The notes beneath the pieces are model-generated. The model ran no database searches. It was given only the letters and a program-made list of their open reading frames with translations, and was not told where the DNA came from. The position numbers and the translations under genes are program-made. A stretch of 64,000 nucleotides of DNA from Lytechinus variegatus (Eukaryota; Echinodermata; Echinoidea; Temnopleuroida; Toxopneustidae): positions 41,992,922 through 42,056,921 of the forward strand of contig NC_054743.1 in assembly GCF_018143015.1 (NCBI RefSeq), in the 5' to 3' direction. Shown piece after piece: positions 48,040 to 61,100 of the stretch. The number at the start of each line of letters is the position of its first letter. The first letter of the stretch is position 1.

Positions 48040-49470
48040 AAATTATTTATAAGTAATAATATACTTGTCCACATTTTACTGCTTCTAAATACTGACGGCG
48101 AGGCACTTTCAAATACACATCTGCTATCCTTGATCCTAACATCATTTTCACTGAGACGTCCACACCCATGCGGACAGAGAGGTACATAAAAAACAATAAC
48201 CATACCTTCCCCACAAAGACATACCTCCCAATTCACACACAACAAAGGGAATCGCCATAGTGTCGTAAGCATTAGAACTTAACCTATAATTCCCGTATTC
48301 GCCGCCCCCCCTCCCGACACCTAGGAAAATGAATTTAAACAACAAAACGAGAAAAAAACATTAAAATGAAAGGAATCAAATGCCAAAATGTAAAAAAGAA
48401 ACCAATGCAAATATATGAGACATAATAAAGAATTGAAATTAAATACCAAAATGATTTGAACTAATATCAAGTATCTTTCATTCTTTTATATATTATTTAC
48501 AATATCTTTAATAAACATGACATGCACGTTTCTAAAAAAAGAATAGATTTCATTTTTTTCAAAAAAGGGCATCAGACCCGAGAGATTATGACCTGCACCC
48601 GCTAACGATCCCTTTCCATTCTCACTATAAACCCCATGTCAGGGACTGCTTCCCCTTTAATAATTGTATCCCATTAAAAATATTTTCGATACAATGATTA
48701 CCTTTCAAAAAAGCACAATTTTAAATAGACGACATCTTCGCATTCATGAAAGTTAGTTTTCCCAGGGTAATAATGAGGCGAAGTATTAATAAAGAATTAA
48801 TTATAAACAAAAAATGCCTGAAAGGCCGTTTTGTCAACGGTTTCCTGACTATATCTTAATCGAAATATAGGACATCCCCCTACAATAAGCAATGATAAGT
48901 AAGTATACATAAGTATATGCCGAGGTTGAAAGATCACATTTGGATTTTTATGGTCAGGAAAAGATCGGATAAAGAGAATTATGTACCAGGATTACTCACA
49001 AGGTTTAAAAATGATGAATTTAAGTTGCTTATAAAGATTACTTATTAACAATTACTTTACAGAAAACGGGATGCAAGATGGAAGCTGTATTTTGATGTTT
49101 GTTTTCGATCAGGGGGGGGGGGGAATTTCTGTTTCTATATGTAACTTTGACACTTCGAAATTAAATTTAAAAATGCCGCCATTTTATTCAGAAATGATGA
49201 AGGCTTGGCAAGATCTATTCAGAGGAGGCTAACCCAATTGTATTCAATAATCATAATATTTGTATAAGAGGTATAACAATTTTTTATAGTGATTTTCCAA
49301 CAAATAGGCAATATGCAACATGATATAGACAAGTGCAGGGGGGGGGGGGTGACTTCGCCACCTCCACCCCCATGAGAGGGTTAGGCCTTGATGTGCTAAC
49401 CTCGTTTTATGTAGCAGATAGTTAAAAGGCAGAGGTAATTGTAATTGCAATTAATTTTTAACAATACATT
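48040..49470. other. AT-rich sequence upstream of the LINE, unit B
   Basis: Copy of 30260-31660 with no recognisable gene. G-tracts at about 49112 and 49339 differ in length from the unit A copy. Confidence 0.4.
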
Positions 49471-50040
49471 ATACATATTATACTATTAGTCTATGAAACT
49501 GCATACAAAAAGCGACATTTCTGAAATTTGAGTATTCAAGTTTGATACCTTATATACGTGCTAAAAGGAATGATACAGAGTTGGAATCACATGATAATAG
49601 TATATCAATGAAGTTTTCTGGAACATTTCAAGGTAACTGATTTATTTTTCATAGAATTATGTAAATTCAGGTATTTGAGGTATTTGAACAATTTTCAATT
49701 TTGGGGAAAATGACACACAAAAAATGCAGTTTTTACTTAAAATCTCAGCCAAATGACTTACTTATCCCTTATTAATAGCACCAAATTATAGGAAATTTAT
49801 TTGTCTTTCATTTGACAATGATTTTGAGGCAATGAAATTTTTATGTTAATAATCTATGTACGAAAAATCAAATGTTCTGAATATTTTGCGGCCATTTTGA
49901 AAAAGTGCCCTCACAGGTTAATTCTCAGGATACAGCCTGGTTTCCTCGTATATTCATGTTCAGAGTAAAAAACTGTTCAAGAAGCATCATGTGAAAATTT
50001 CTAATTATCTGTGTGGCATCCTTATTGCTCAATTATAACC

Positions 50041-51048
50041 TGGGGCGGTATTCTGAAAACGTTCTTATCTTAATTTTGTTCTTATCTACGTCACTTTCTT
50101 AAATTGGTATTCTGAAAACGTTCTTATCTTTTTCTTATCTTTTGTTCTTATCTTTGTTCTTATCTTGCTCTCCACCCCCAATGCTGAGCGCGTAAATTTA
50201 TCACTCGCGCATATAATACAAAAGTGCGCTAAAAAGATAAGAACAAAATCAAGATAAGTGGTATTCTGAAAACGTTCTTATCTTTTTTCTTTCTTATCTT
50301 CCACGGTATTTAAGATAATATTTAAGATAGCTAGAGGGTTATCACATCTCACGATGTCTGCGTTTTTTCTTGCTCAAAATGATGGCCACTAGTAGTAATA
50401 AGTACCCACAAGTATTACTCCCACCATTTCTTTCATTCACCCTTTATTTTGCCCGTCTATTTTTCTATCCCTTTTTCTTCCTTTCTATTTGTCTGTCTTT
50501 CTTCCTTTCTAGCTATCTGCATGTCTTTCTTCTTTTATTTCATTCTTCATTTATATCTGTTCTTTTGTTCTGTTTAAATCTTTTAATTTTTTTCTTTTGC
50601 TTTGTTTCATTTATACTTTCTTCCATTTTTATTTTCCCTTTTCGTTTTATCCCTTTCTTATTTCTTTATAGCTACTGAGTCTTTATTTCTTATTTTCCCC
50701 TTTTCTCTTCCTTTTCTTTCTTTCTTCCTTCACTTTTTTTGTCATCTTTCTATTTTTCTTCCTTCTTTTTTTCTTCAATTCTTTCGTTTTTATATATGCT
50801 TTTCCTTTTTTTAATCATTCATTTTATTTTTCCCCTTTTGCTTCCTTCCCTTTAATAATTCTTAATTTTTCTTTCTAAATTTATTTTATTTCTGCTTTCT
50901 GAAATTTTTGTGTCTTTTTTTACTTTCTTTTTTTTCTTTATTTCGTCGCTCATTCTTTTTTCGTTCATTCTTTATTTACCCTTTTTCTTTACTTTGTTTC
51001 TTCTCTCTGTCTTTCTTCTCTTAACTCTTTATTTTCCCTTTTCGTTTT

Positions 51049-51080
<32 letters not shown>

Positions 51081-51995
51081 TGAATTTACCTTTCTTTCCT
51101 TTATCTTTTTGTAGTCTTCATGTTTGCGTTAATTTTCCTTTCATTTTTTCTCTCTCAATTTTATTTCTTTGTTTCATTTCCCTTTTTTTCTCTTCCTTCA
51201 CTTTTTACATTTTATTCCCTTTTTCTCCTTCTTTTTTTTTCTTTCTAACTTTCTTTTATTCGTTTTTAGACTATTTTCTTTTTCGGTTCCATGTTACTTT
51301 TTTTAATCTTTTTAGTTTGACCTTTTTCTTTTTTGTGTGTGTGTTCCTTTTAGTTTCTTTCTTTTCTTTTTCTTTTTGTTCCTTCACTTTATCATTGATA
51401 ATTGTTTTATTTCTTTCATCCTTTTCCTTCTTTTATTTATTCTATTTTTCTTTCTTTTTTATTTTTAAGTCCTTTTTGCTTGCTTTCTTTCGTTTACTCT
51501 TTATTTTTCATTATTTTCTGCTTTGTTCCTTTCATCTTTTTTCTGCTTCATTCTGACCCTTTTCTGTCTTCTTACTTTAATACCTACTTACTTTCTTTCT
51601 TCATTTTTTATTCTTTATTCGTACCTGCTTTATTTACTTTTTTCTTTCTTTATTTTGTGCACGTGGACGTCTCGAAATAATAAAATCAGTCATTGCGTAT
51701 AAAATGCCTATTTCGCGCAATGCGCCAGAAACAGTGTACGCGCAGCGCCCATGATATTCTCTTCACATAAGGTACGCTTCTATTGGTTAAACTGCCAATA
51801 TAACGCGCATTTTGATTGGTAATATCCTATAAATGGGCGTGTTGAAGATAAGAAGAAGGCAGTCCTTACAAAGATAAGAACGCGTTAAGAAGATTTTCAG
51901 AATACCGATTTGCAATGATTTTAGCGTCTTCTTATCTCAGTGAGATAAGATAAAAGATAAGAACAAAGATAAGAACGTTTTCAGAATACCACCCC
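50041..51995. mobile_element. Terminal-inverted-repeat element with polypyrimidine interior, unit B only
   Basis: The ends TGGGGCGGTATTCTGAAAAC and GTTTTCAGAATACCACCCC, with CGTTCTTATCTT inside, are inverted copies. The word GGTATTCTGAAAACGTTC recurs inward at about 50107 and 50260, and in inverse form near 51895. The empty site at 32430/32431 in unit A reads ATAACC then AGGAC, leaving no target duplication or at most the two bases CC. There is no transposase. About 1.3 kb of the interior is almost pure pyrimidine. It lies 3' of UGT-3 on the gene's downstream side. Confidence 0.75.
50385..51660 (+). repeat. 1.3 kb polypyrimidine tract
   Basis: The plus strand is almost all T and C, with runs of CTTT, TTTC and TTCC and a pure TTTC array at about 51049-51081. 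Long Phe/Ser/Leu-rich frames across it are composition artefacts. The strand bias makes triplex (H-DNA) formation possible. Confidence 0.85.
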
Positions 51996-52037
51996 AGGAC
52001 TATATCCAGTGCACCAAAATCTATAGCTCCATCTACG

Positions 52038-52043
52038 TTTATT
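52038..52043 (-). terminator. Candidate poly(A) signal of UGT copy 3
   Basis: AATAAA on the minus strand, about 155 bases past the stop codon, is conserved with UGT-2. The polypyrimidine element lies just beyond it. Confidence 0.45.
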
Positions 52044-52197
52044 GCATTATAACCCAAACCGGAGCAAACTGGTTCGCTACAGTATTGAGTTTGTGTAAAA
52101 ATCATTTGAATGAAATCCTTAATAAAAACATTTTGAAAATAGTGGTGCTGCCCCCGTAACAACACTGTATATGCATGGTAATACTCTAGTTATTATG

Positions 52198-55100
52198 TCA
52201 GTCTAATTTTGTTTTCCTTTTCCCGCAGACCATCCTCCAACATAATCTAACTCCAAATGCAACCATAAACACAATCACTGCCACTATCAGCAGAAGAAAC
52301 GCCATCACATCCAGCATAAAATACTCTATTACAGAGAGTTCCATTGCAGACGATTTGAGATACTGGCCGCCATATTTGATCACATGCTCTATCCAGAATG
52401 CAGCTTGTTCTCTTGCCTGCACAGGCCTTTCTTTAATGATGGTAGAAACCGTTTTAGCCACTTCTGTGTACCTAGTAAAACAGGGAGGAAAATATTTTAC
52501 AGATTATTTCTTGCTTCGTAAATATATAAAAACAAAGGACCACAAGCCACACACCTGGGGCACGTTGCATAAAACTTTTTACCTGAAAAAACTCAGGTTG
52601 CTTTTACCAGAATTTTTGCCCTGTGTTAAAGTCAATAGCAGAAATCAGACTAACCTTAGTTTTCAGTTTTTACCAGAGTTTTCTCAGGTAAAAAGTTTTG
52701 TGCAACAGGCCCCTGGTTTCCCGACTTTAATCCCAGATTTTTCAACCCTTCTTGGATGGATCACTGAAAATGTAATTATGTTCTCTTTTGGCATTCATGA
52801 AATCCTGCCTCGCAAGAGAAAGCTTTATTAAAACAGAAAAAATCAGTGTTTGTGAAAAAAACGGAACGTTTCTTATAAATGTCAAAATATATGTAATGTC
52901 AATCGTTTCGGTAAGACAGATATGTAAAAAAAAAAAGATAGCATTTGCTGCTGATGACAAGCTTGAGGAAATCGAGGAAAAAACAAGCTTGGGGAAACTG
53001 ATCCAGTCCTCCATCTAGAGAAGAGTGGTCATTTGTATTTATCCATCATCCACTTAGCGGTACTCCGAGCTTAAAAATAATCATATCTAAATTGATAAGA
53101 ATGTAAATCACCTAGCAAAATTGGATCAATATGTGAAGAGAAAAAGTTAATGAACTTTCCAGTTTATCAATATTGTGACGGAACCGCTCGACGGCGGCGT
53201 GGGTTCGGTCCGCCGGCAGCTCGCTCTTGTCAGGATGCCTGCCGCCGGCGGGTGTGTCGCCGCGTCGATTTCCAAACTTTTAGTCGTGGATCCGTTTGGC
53301 AGAAATATACTGCCGCAGTTGACACTTGCACACGCCTCGATCCTGTCAGTACCACCACCAGGCAACCTCCAGACGGCTACACTCTTTGTTATCAGCTCCA
53401 AAAGCTCACCCGACCATATGCATCTGATTCCTGTAGTTAAGCTCCTACGACCATATGCATCTGATTCCTGTAATTAAGCTCTCTCGACCATAGGTATGGG
53501 TTTCTCTGTAGTTAAACTCCTACGACCATACCCATGGACTCTGTTAATTTCATCCGTCGTCTGCTTACGACCAGCTACTACGTCTGTTCAGTACAGCAAC
53601 CACGTCTGCTCCGTACTGCAACCACGTCTGAATTTCCGTACTGCAACCACGTCTGTTCAGTACGCGACCACGTCTGATACCGTACTGCAACAACGTCTGT
53701 TCAGTACTGCAACCACGTCTGTTCAGTACCACGACCACGTCTGAGTCCGTACTGCAACCACCGACATCTGTTCAGTACTGCAACCACGTCTGTTCAGTAC
53801 CACGACCACGTCTGAGTCCGTACTGCAACCACCGACATCTGTTCAGTACTGCAACCACGTCTGTTCAGTACCACGACCACGTCTGAATCCGTACTGCAAC
53901 CACCGACATCTGTTCAGTACTGCAACCACGTCTGTTCAGTACCACGACCACGTCTGAGTCCGTACTGCAACCACTGACATCTGTTCAGTACTGCAACCAA
54001 GCACGTCTGATTCCGTACTGCAACCACGTCTGTTCAGTACCGCAACCACGCCTGTTACCGTACTGCAACCAGCGACCTCTGTTCAGTACCGGAACGACGT
54101 CTGGTTCTTCGACCATATGTATGGGTCCTTCTGCAGTCAGGCTCCCACGACCACACCCATTGGCTCTGCTCTACTTGTAGTTTTCCCCGTTGTCTGCTCC
54201 GGACCTCCGACCGTCTGCTTTCAGACCAGCAACCATCCGCTTCAGACCAACCCGTCTGCTCCGGACCACCAGCCGTCTGCTCCGGACCACCAGCCGTCTG
54301 CTCCAGACTCCGAACCGTCCGCCTCCAGACCAACCAGACTACCAAAAGAGCAAGCCCTGGTATAGTCTCTTGCTGGCGTGCAAAAGACCCAACATACAAG
54401 GAAATCTAACCACAGTCGTCGCCTAGGATTCTAGGTTTCCCCGTGGAAAGACATGCGAACGATCATATAAATCATTTCGATCGCATCCACCAACTTTATT
54501 TATTGGATAGCGAATCCAAATCGATCTGCATACTTTACGTGCAATGCACCCCGTGGGCGCCGTATTTCAACAGATCATCGGCAAAGCCTCACGAGTACAG
54601 CAACTTACTGAACTTATGCATTAATTATACAATATTTGTTATAGTTAACCTCTGTTACAATCTTAAAACAGCTATAACTTTGGTCTCCAAAACCGGATAT
54701 GCATGAATGACATATCAAATTAAAGCATTCATTTAGATCAAGCTAGTGATAACCATAATAATCAGTTAAGCATCTCCAGGAAATTGTTATTCCACAAAAA
54801 CGGTTCAAAACATGCATAACTTTCAATGTCTTATCTACGTCATTATTAGTGTAGAAACATGCATGTAATATCGCCAGCTACGACAAAATCATTATAAATC
54901 AACCAAATATAATTTCCTAACACGAAATAAAACCCATTTCGTGACACAACTCCCTTATTTTTCAAAGCTCGGCCCCCGAGCGTCATTTAACAACATCAGA
55001 CACTGCAGCACGAAAATAAATCGTATCTGTATATCAAACTATGCATTGTGTCTTTTCTCAACAAACAAAAATGCATAAAGGAGTCCTAAAACAACTAGTG

Positions 55101-58100
55101 TTGAGGTTCAACAAAACACAACAGCTAAAGTCCAAAGTAAACTCTTAAACGATTCAGCATGAAGAATAATATCCAAGGTACATGGTGACATGCCTTCTTA
55201 TAGTGTCCTTGTATTAACAACATAACTCCAGAGAACACGAGAGATACTGTTCAAGACGACTCCTTCTAGAGTTCCACTGTCATTCTAACAGTTCTCCTTC
55301 CTTAGTGATGTATCGCTCCGTGGTACGAACAAAGCTAGGTGACATCTGGTGGAATCTGGAATGTGTCGGTTGACTTGTTCAGGGTCACCTTCTCTTCTGA
55401 TCTGCAGGCTGTCGTCTCTTGTAAGAATGCCTGAATTCTCTGGCAGGGGTTGTCAGTCTGCATCTCAGCATCCTTACTGGTGCATTCTATCCAGTCACTG
55501 GTAGACGGCATTTCCGACACCACTTTCCTAGAAGCGTATCTCAAATCAAGCGGTGAAGGCGGTGTCTCATCATAGTCCAGGTCCTCTGGTTCAGGGGTAG
55601 AATTCCGACCATGCCATGGAGATACTTCTGGTCGGTCAGGTTGAGGAGACTTTGGACAATCTGGAATGGATGATTTAGGTATGTCCCTTTGTGGTATCCT
55701 GGACCTCCGTCTTGGTGATCGGGAACGGGAGTATCTAGCCAAGCTACCACGTTCTGACCGACGTGGTGACCTCTTCAGAGATCGACTCAGTCGTGGTTCC
55801 TTATCTTCCCGGTCCGGTGGCACAGGGTCTATTCGAAGAAGACGGCATGTAGAATCTTCCTTCAGTTCTAAGGCATCCCAATATTCCAGTAGATGTCTAG
55901 AAGCCATGGAACACGTGCATGCTTCATCTTGATTAGGCCTGTTGCTAAGTTTCTTGGCCGTGTAGACAGGACGTATGTCCTTGTCTTCTTGCCAGTCAGC
56001 TTTTTCCTGTGAGCTCCGGTCAGTGATGGTTTCATCCAGTTGTACCTGTTCCTGAACGTTGTCAATTCTAGGCAGCGGATAGGCATCTTTAATCGTCTCT
56101 GCATTGAGTTGACGGTAGTCAAAACACAATCTTTGGCTGCCATCTTTCTTTTTGACCAGTACGATGTTGGATGCCCATGGGCTGGTCACTGGCTCAATCA
56201 GGCCTTGAGCTAGTAGATTCTTTACTTGCTCGTCTATTTCTTTCCTCTGCGTCAGGGGATGTCTCCTCTGGGCTTGACGTATTGGTTTCGCAGTACCAGT
56301 ATCTATGCCATGTTGGACAAAACTGGTCTGTCCAAGATCCGAAGGTCCTGTAGAGAAAACATCTGCATTCTCAACCAGCAGTTGTTTTATCAAGTCATGG
56401 CATTGGGCTGGCACTTCGTCAGTACTGCGAACAAAGAGGTCCTTCAAATGTTCTGGTATGTCTTTGTTGGCATTGGTCTCAGTTGGCTCGGCAAGGTTGC
56501 ACATTTCCATGCTCACTTCTTCCAGCCCTGACAATGAAGCAATGGCAGTGCCTGCCTTAATGATCATTTGTTCCTTGGTTGGGTTGAAAACCCGAACAGG
56601 TAGTACATCTTCGTCTGCCTTCACAACAGATCTGGCGACGATGAGTCCTTTCTTGATTAGTTCTGTTGGATTTGCAGGTGGTTCTACTAATCCATCACCT
56701 AGTGACACTTTTCTGCCTGTAACTCTACCTGCTAATACCATCTCGTGTCCTGGAGGAATTGAATAATCTTCTCCAGCTACTATCCTCCTGCAGAATGATT
56801 CTCCGTTACTATCTAGGCATGGAATTATGCCATAGTTGGTCCTCAATTCCATCTTTTGGCAGTCTAACACAGCATTGATTTTGACTAGGAAATCTAGCCC
56901 TAGAATGCCCTCATTCTTTAGACTAGCCACTGTAGCCATTGTAGTGACGACTATATCTCCAATCTGCACTTCCAACATTGACTTTCCTCTGATTCTCAAT
57001 TGAGATCCATCTGCTTGTAGTACAACACTTGTCACTGGTAGTAATTCTGGTCTTCTGATTTCCTCTATCTGGTCAAACACTTTCTCTCCAATGAGAGTGT
57101 TGGTAGCTCCAGTGTCGACCAGTAATTTTAATTCTTGTCCATTTACTTTGCCTTGAAGGTAAAGCCCTTTTCTCTTGGTATCTAGAGTCGCTCCGACTCT
57201 GGTTTGTTCCTCTTTCTTTTGTCCTCTTTTATTTTGTTCATCTAGAGTCACTCCGACTCTTGTTTGCTCCTCTTTTTCTTGTCCTTTTGTTCCTCTTTTC
57301 TCTTGTCCATCTTGAGTCGCTTCGACTCTGATTTGTTCATCTGTTTCTTGTTCTCTTGTTCCTTTCTTGTCTTGTCCGATTTGTTCCTCTTTTCCTTTTA
57401 TTTTGTTCATCATTTCCCTTTCGGGTACTTGAAAAGCTGCTGTTCTTCCTTTTATTTTCTTTGGATATGGGCAGTTGTTCCTCCAATGCCCCAATCCATT
57501 GCAGTTGAAACATCTTTGTTCCTCTTGTTCATCAATCCTTGATTTATTTGGTTCCTCTCTTTTTCTTTGTGGCTCAAAGCCATCTTTTCTTGATTCCTGA
57601 TATTTGGTCCTGATTTTTGTTTCCTTTTTCTTGTCTCTTTCATCCAAGGCGTCTATGACAGCCTTTACTATCTTGTCGATAGTTGGATTTCTTGGTTGCT
57701 TTTCCTCCACTGCTGCAACCTCACACTCCTGCTCTTCCAGAGCTCGGCTGTACCTTGTATTCCACTTCACTTCGTTCCTCTGACCCTCCATTCTCAGAAA
57801 AGCCTCTGTGTTTAAAGCAGCTTCCACAGCATCATCCAATGTGCGAGGTTGAGCACGGAACAATCCCTCTCTTATTTCTGGTGTTACTATGGCATCTAGG
57901 AAATGCCCTCGGGCAAGCCGATCTTGCCCCTTTTCGTCGAATTCGGGATATGCCAATCCACACAGCTCCCGTATTCTTTGTCCTAACTCCTGGAGACTTT
58001 CCTTTGGTTGGCGACGACGTTGCCTCAACTCCGCCAGGTATACCTCAGCTTTGCCTCCTAGGCCAAACCTGTTTCTGAGCCTGTATACCAACTCGTCGTA

Positions 58101-61100
58101 TGTCAACACCACTCCAGGTTGTTGGGTCAACAACTTCACAGCAGGGCCCCTTAGACTTGCAGCAAGAAACTGAACTGCTTCCCTTTTTGTCCATCCGTTT
58201 ACTCCAGCACAGGCCTCAAAGTGATGCAAATAATCTTCGACAGGTGTGCGTCCATCAAATCTGTCCGGTACCAGATGTGGTCGTCTGCCAATCATAGCAT
58301 CAAAATTTGCCATCCCCGCATCCTGAATATGTGGGGAAAACTGTGGGGGTGTAAATTGAACACCGGGTCTTGCAGTAGATGATCGTCTCATCTGCTCTCT
58401 GGGCGTTGAGCTGAATCCAGCCTGCTGTGCCCCTTCCATCTGTGAGTCATTCCTTGGTCCTCTATCCGCTTGTCCACTCACAGTTGGGGGAATATCCTGT
58501 CCACTTGATTCTGCACCGGGTGCTTGTCTTATGGACAATCTTAACTGCTCCATCATTTGGTCAATCTCTGTCATACTTCTCTCTAAGTGCGCCATCATCT
58601 CTCCTGGCGTCGGTCGATACTGCATATTTCCTTGTTGTGCCATTGTCACTGGATCCCACTTCTGACACCACTTGTGACGGAACCGCTCGGCGGCGGCGTG
58701 GGTTCGGTCCGCCGGCAGCTCGCTCTTGTCAGGATGCCTGCCGCCGGCGGGTGTGTCGCCGCGTCGATCTCCAAACTTTTAGTCGTGGATCCGTTTGGCA
58801 GAAATATACTGCCGCAGTTGACACTTGCACACGCCTCGATCCTGTCAGTACCACCACCAGGCAACCTCCAGACGGCTACACTCTTTGTTATCAGCTCCAA
58901 AAGCTCACCCGACCATATGCATCTGATTCCTGTAGTTAAGCTCCTACGACCATATGCATCTGATTCCTGTAATTAAGCTCTCTCGACCATAGGTATGGGT
59001 TTCTCTGTAGTTAAACTCCTACGACCATACCCATGGACTCTGTTAATTTCATCCGTCGTCTGCTTACGACCAGCTACTACGTCTGTTCAGTACAGCAACC
59101 ACGTCTGCTCCGTACTGCAACCACGTCTGAATTTCCGTACTGCAACCACGTCTGTTCAGTACGCGACCACGTCTGATACCGTACTGCAACAACGTCTGTT
59201 CAGTACTGCAACCACGTCTGTTCAGTACCACGACCACGTCTGAGTCCGTACTGCAACCACCGACATCTGTTCAGTACTGCAACCACGTCTGTTCAGTACC
59301 ACGACCACGTCTGAGTCCGTACTGCAACCACCGACATCTGTTCAGTACTGCAACCACGTCTGTTCAGTACCACGACCACGTCTGAATCCGTACTGCAACC
59401 ACCGACATCTGTTCAGTACTGCAACCACGTCTGTTCAGTACCACGACCACGTCTGAGTCCGTACTGCAACCACTGACATCTGTTCAGTACTGCAACCAAG
59501 CACGTCTGATTCCGTACTGCAACCACGTCTGTTCAGTACCGCAACCACGTCTGTTACCGTACTGCAACCAGCGACCTCTGTTCAGTACCGGAACGACGTC
59601 TGGTTCTTCGACCATATGTATGGGTCCTTCTGCAGTCAGGCTCCCACGACCACACCCATTGGCTCTGCTCTACTTGTAGTTTTCCCCGTTGTCTGCTCCG
59701 GACCTCCGACCGTCTGCTTTCAGACCAGCAACCATCCGCTTCAGACCAACCCGTCTGCTCCGGACCACCAGCCGTCTGCTCCGGACCACCAGCCGTCTGC
59801 TCCAGACTCCGAACCGTCCGCCTCCAGACCAACCAGACTACCAAAAGAGCAAGCCCTGGTATAGTCTCTTGCTGGCGTGCAAAAGACCCAACATACAAGG
59901 AAATCTAACCACAGTCGTCGCCTAGGATTCTAGGTTTCCCCGTGGAAAGACATGCGAACGATCATATAAATCATTTCGATCGCATCCACCAACTTTATTT
60001 ATTGGATAGCGAATCCAAATCGATCTGCATACTTTACGTGCAATGCACCCCGTGGGCGCCGTATTTCAACAGATCATCGGCAAAGCCTCACGAGTATAGC
60101 AACTTACTGAACTTATGCATTAATTATACAATATCTGTTATAGTTAACCTCTGTTACAATCTTAAAACAGCTATAACTTTGGTCTCCAAAACCGGATATG
60201 CATGAATGACATATCAAATTAAAGCATTCATTTAGATCAAGCTAGTGATAACCATAATAATCAGTTAAGCATCTCCAGGAAATTGTTATTCCACAAAAAC
60301 GGTTCAAAACATGCATAACTTTCAATGTCTTATCTACGTCATTATTAGTGTAGAAACATGCATGTAATATCGCCAGCTACGACAAAATCATTATAAATCA
60401 ACCAAATATAATTTCCTAACACGAAATAAAACCCATTTCGTGACAATATTTTGTGAAAAAAGTTATATGCACGTTGTCATGAGCATTCATTTGATGGGCC
60501 TTTCTTGTGTTATATGTTTATTTATAATTCAAATCATATTATTTCAGCCTGGGATGGAATACCCCTTTAAAATAATAGTGTATTCCTAATCTTTCTGCTA
60601 ATTAGAAAATGTAATTATCTTAATTTGAATATGAACTTACTTTGGATTGCTGATGACGTCATGTAAGGCGTTGTAGATTACGTCTGCACTGGCAGCCATT
60701 TTGTCTATCTTCCTGCCCATACCTCGCGCTTCGACTCTGGCTGCGACGTCAAACTGATCCCCATGAAGCGGGACGACGACAATGGGGACGCCGTGATAAC
60801 ATGCTTCTTGGAAGCCGTTGTTGCCTCCTTGATAGAGAAACACTCGAGTCTTAGAATGGCCTGTGAAGACAAGAAAAGATATAAAAAGATTATAAGATAT
60901 GATCTTGAATATATTATCTGCTTAAAGTAATACTCATACATGTCTAAAGAGTGTTTAAGATAAGTACATCAGTTCATGAAAGGTTCAGGCGTATAGAATA
61001 AAGGTTGATTTTCGCCCTATTTTCTAGTCCAATGGATCGTGGTTCATTGATTCTGTTCTAAACATGACCAAAAAGTTTGGTCAATATTCAGGGCTCGTTT

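Larger units (their letters stand above)
53174..60445 (-). mobile_element. Ty3/gypsy-like LTR retrotransposon in UGT-3 intron 3 (fossil, broken)
   Basis: Two LTRs of 1773 bp bound the element, which reads on the minus strand (TGTCACG ... CGTCACA). The target duplication is ATAT (4 bp). The empty site is at about 33609-33612 in unit A. The internal part is only about 3.7 kb and carries gag, protease and the start of reverse transcriptase. RNase H and integrase are not seen, so it is broken and non-autonomous, with at least one large loss from pol. The LTRs differ at about five positions in 1773, so insertion is very recent. Confidence 0.9.
53060..60568. mobile_element. Intron 3 MITE of UGT copy 3, split by an LTR element
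   Basis: The left part (53060-53173) and right part (60446-60568) together correspond to the MITE at 33497-33730. The LTR element at 53174-60445 sits inside it. Confidence 0.6.

Noticed and set aside
50370-51680. Several 70-160 codon Phe/Ser/Leu-rich open frames
   Set aside because: They lie within a polypyrimidine tract and their composition follows directly from T/C-only codons. No domain or conserved start.
53150-53477. Overlapping Arg- and Cys-rich frames at the LTR edge (also at 58587-58976)
   Set aside because: They come from GC-rich LTR sequence, and three overlapping frames of similar length argue against any being real.
53743-53995. CRISPR-like array of regular repeats
   Set aside because: The units are contiguous 71 bp tandem copies without unique spacers, inside an animal LTR. 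It is a minisatellite.
53174-60445. UGT-3 exons 3 and 4 as parts of two separate broken genes
   Set aside because: The LTR element lies wholly within the intron, all splice sites are intact and the flanks match the UGT-2 intron on both sides.
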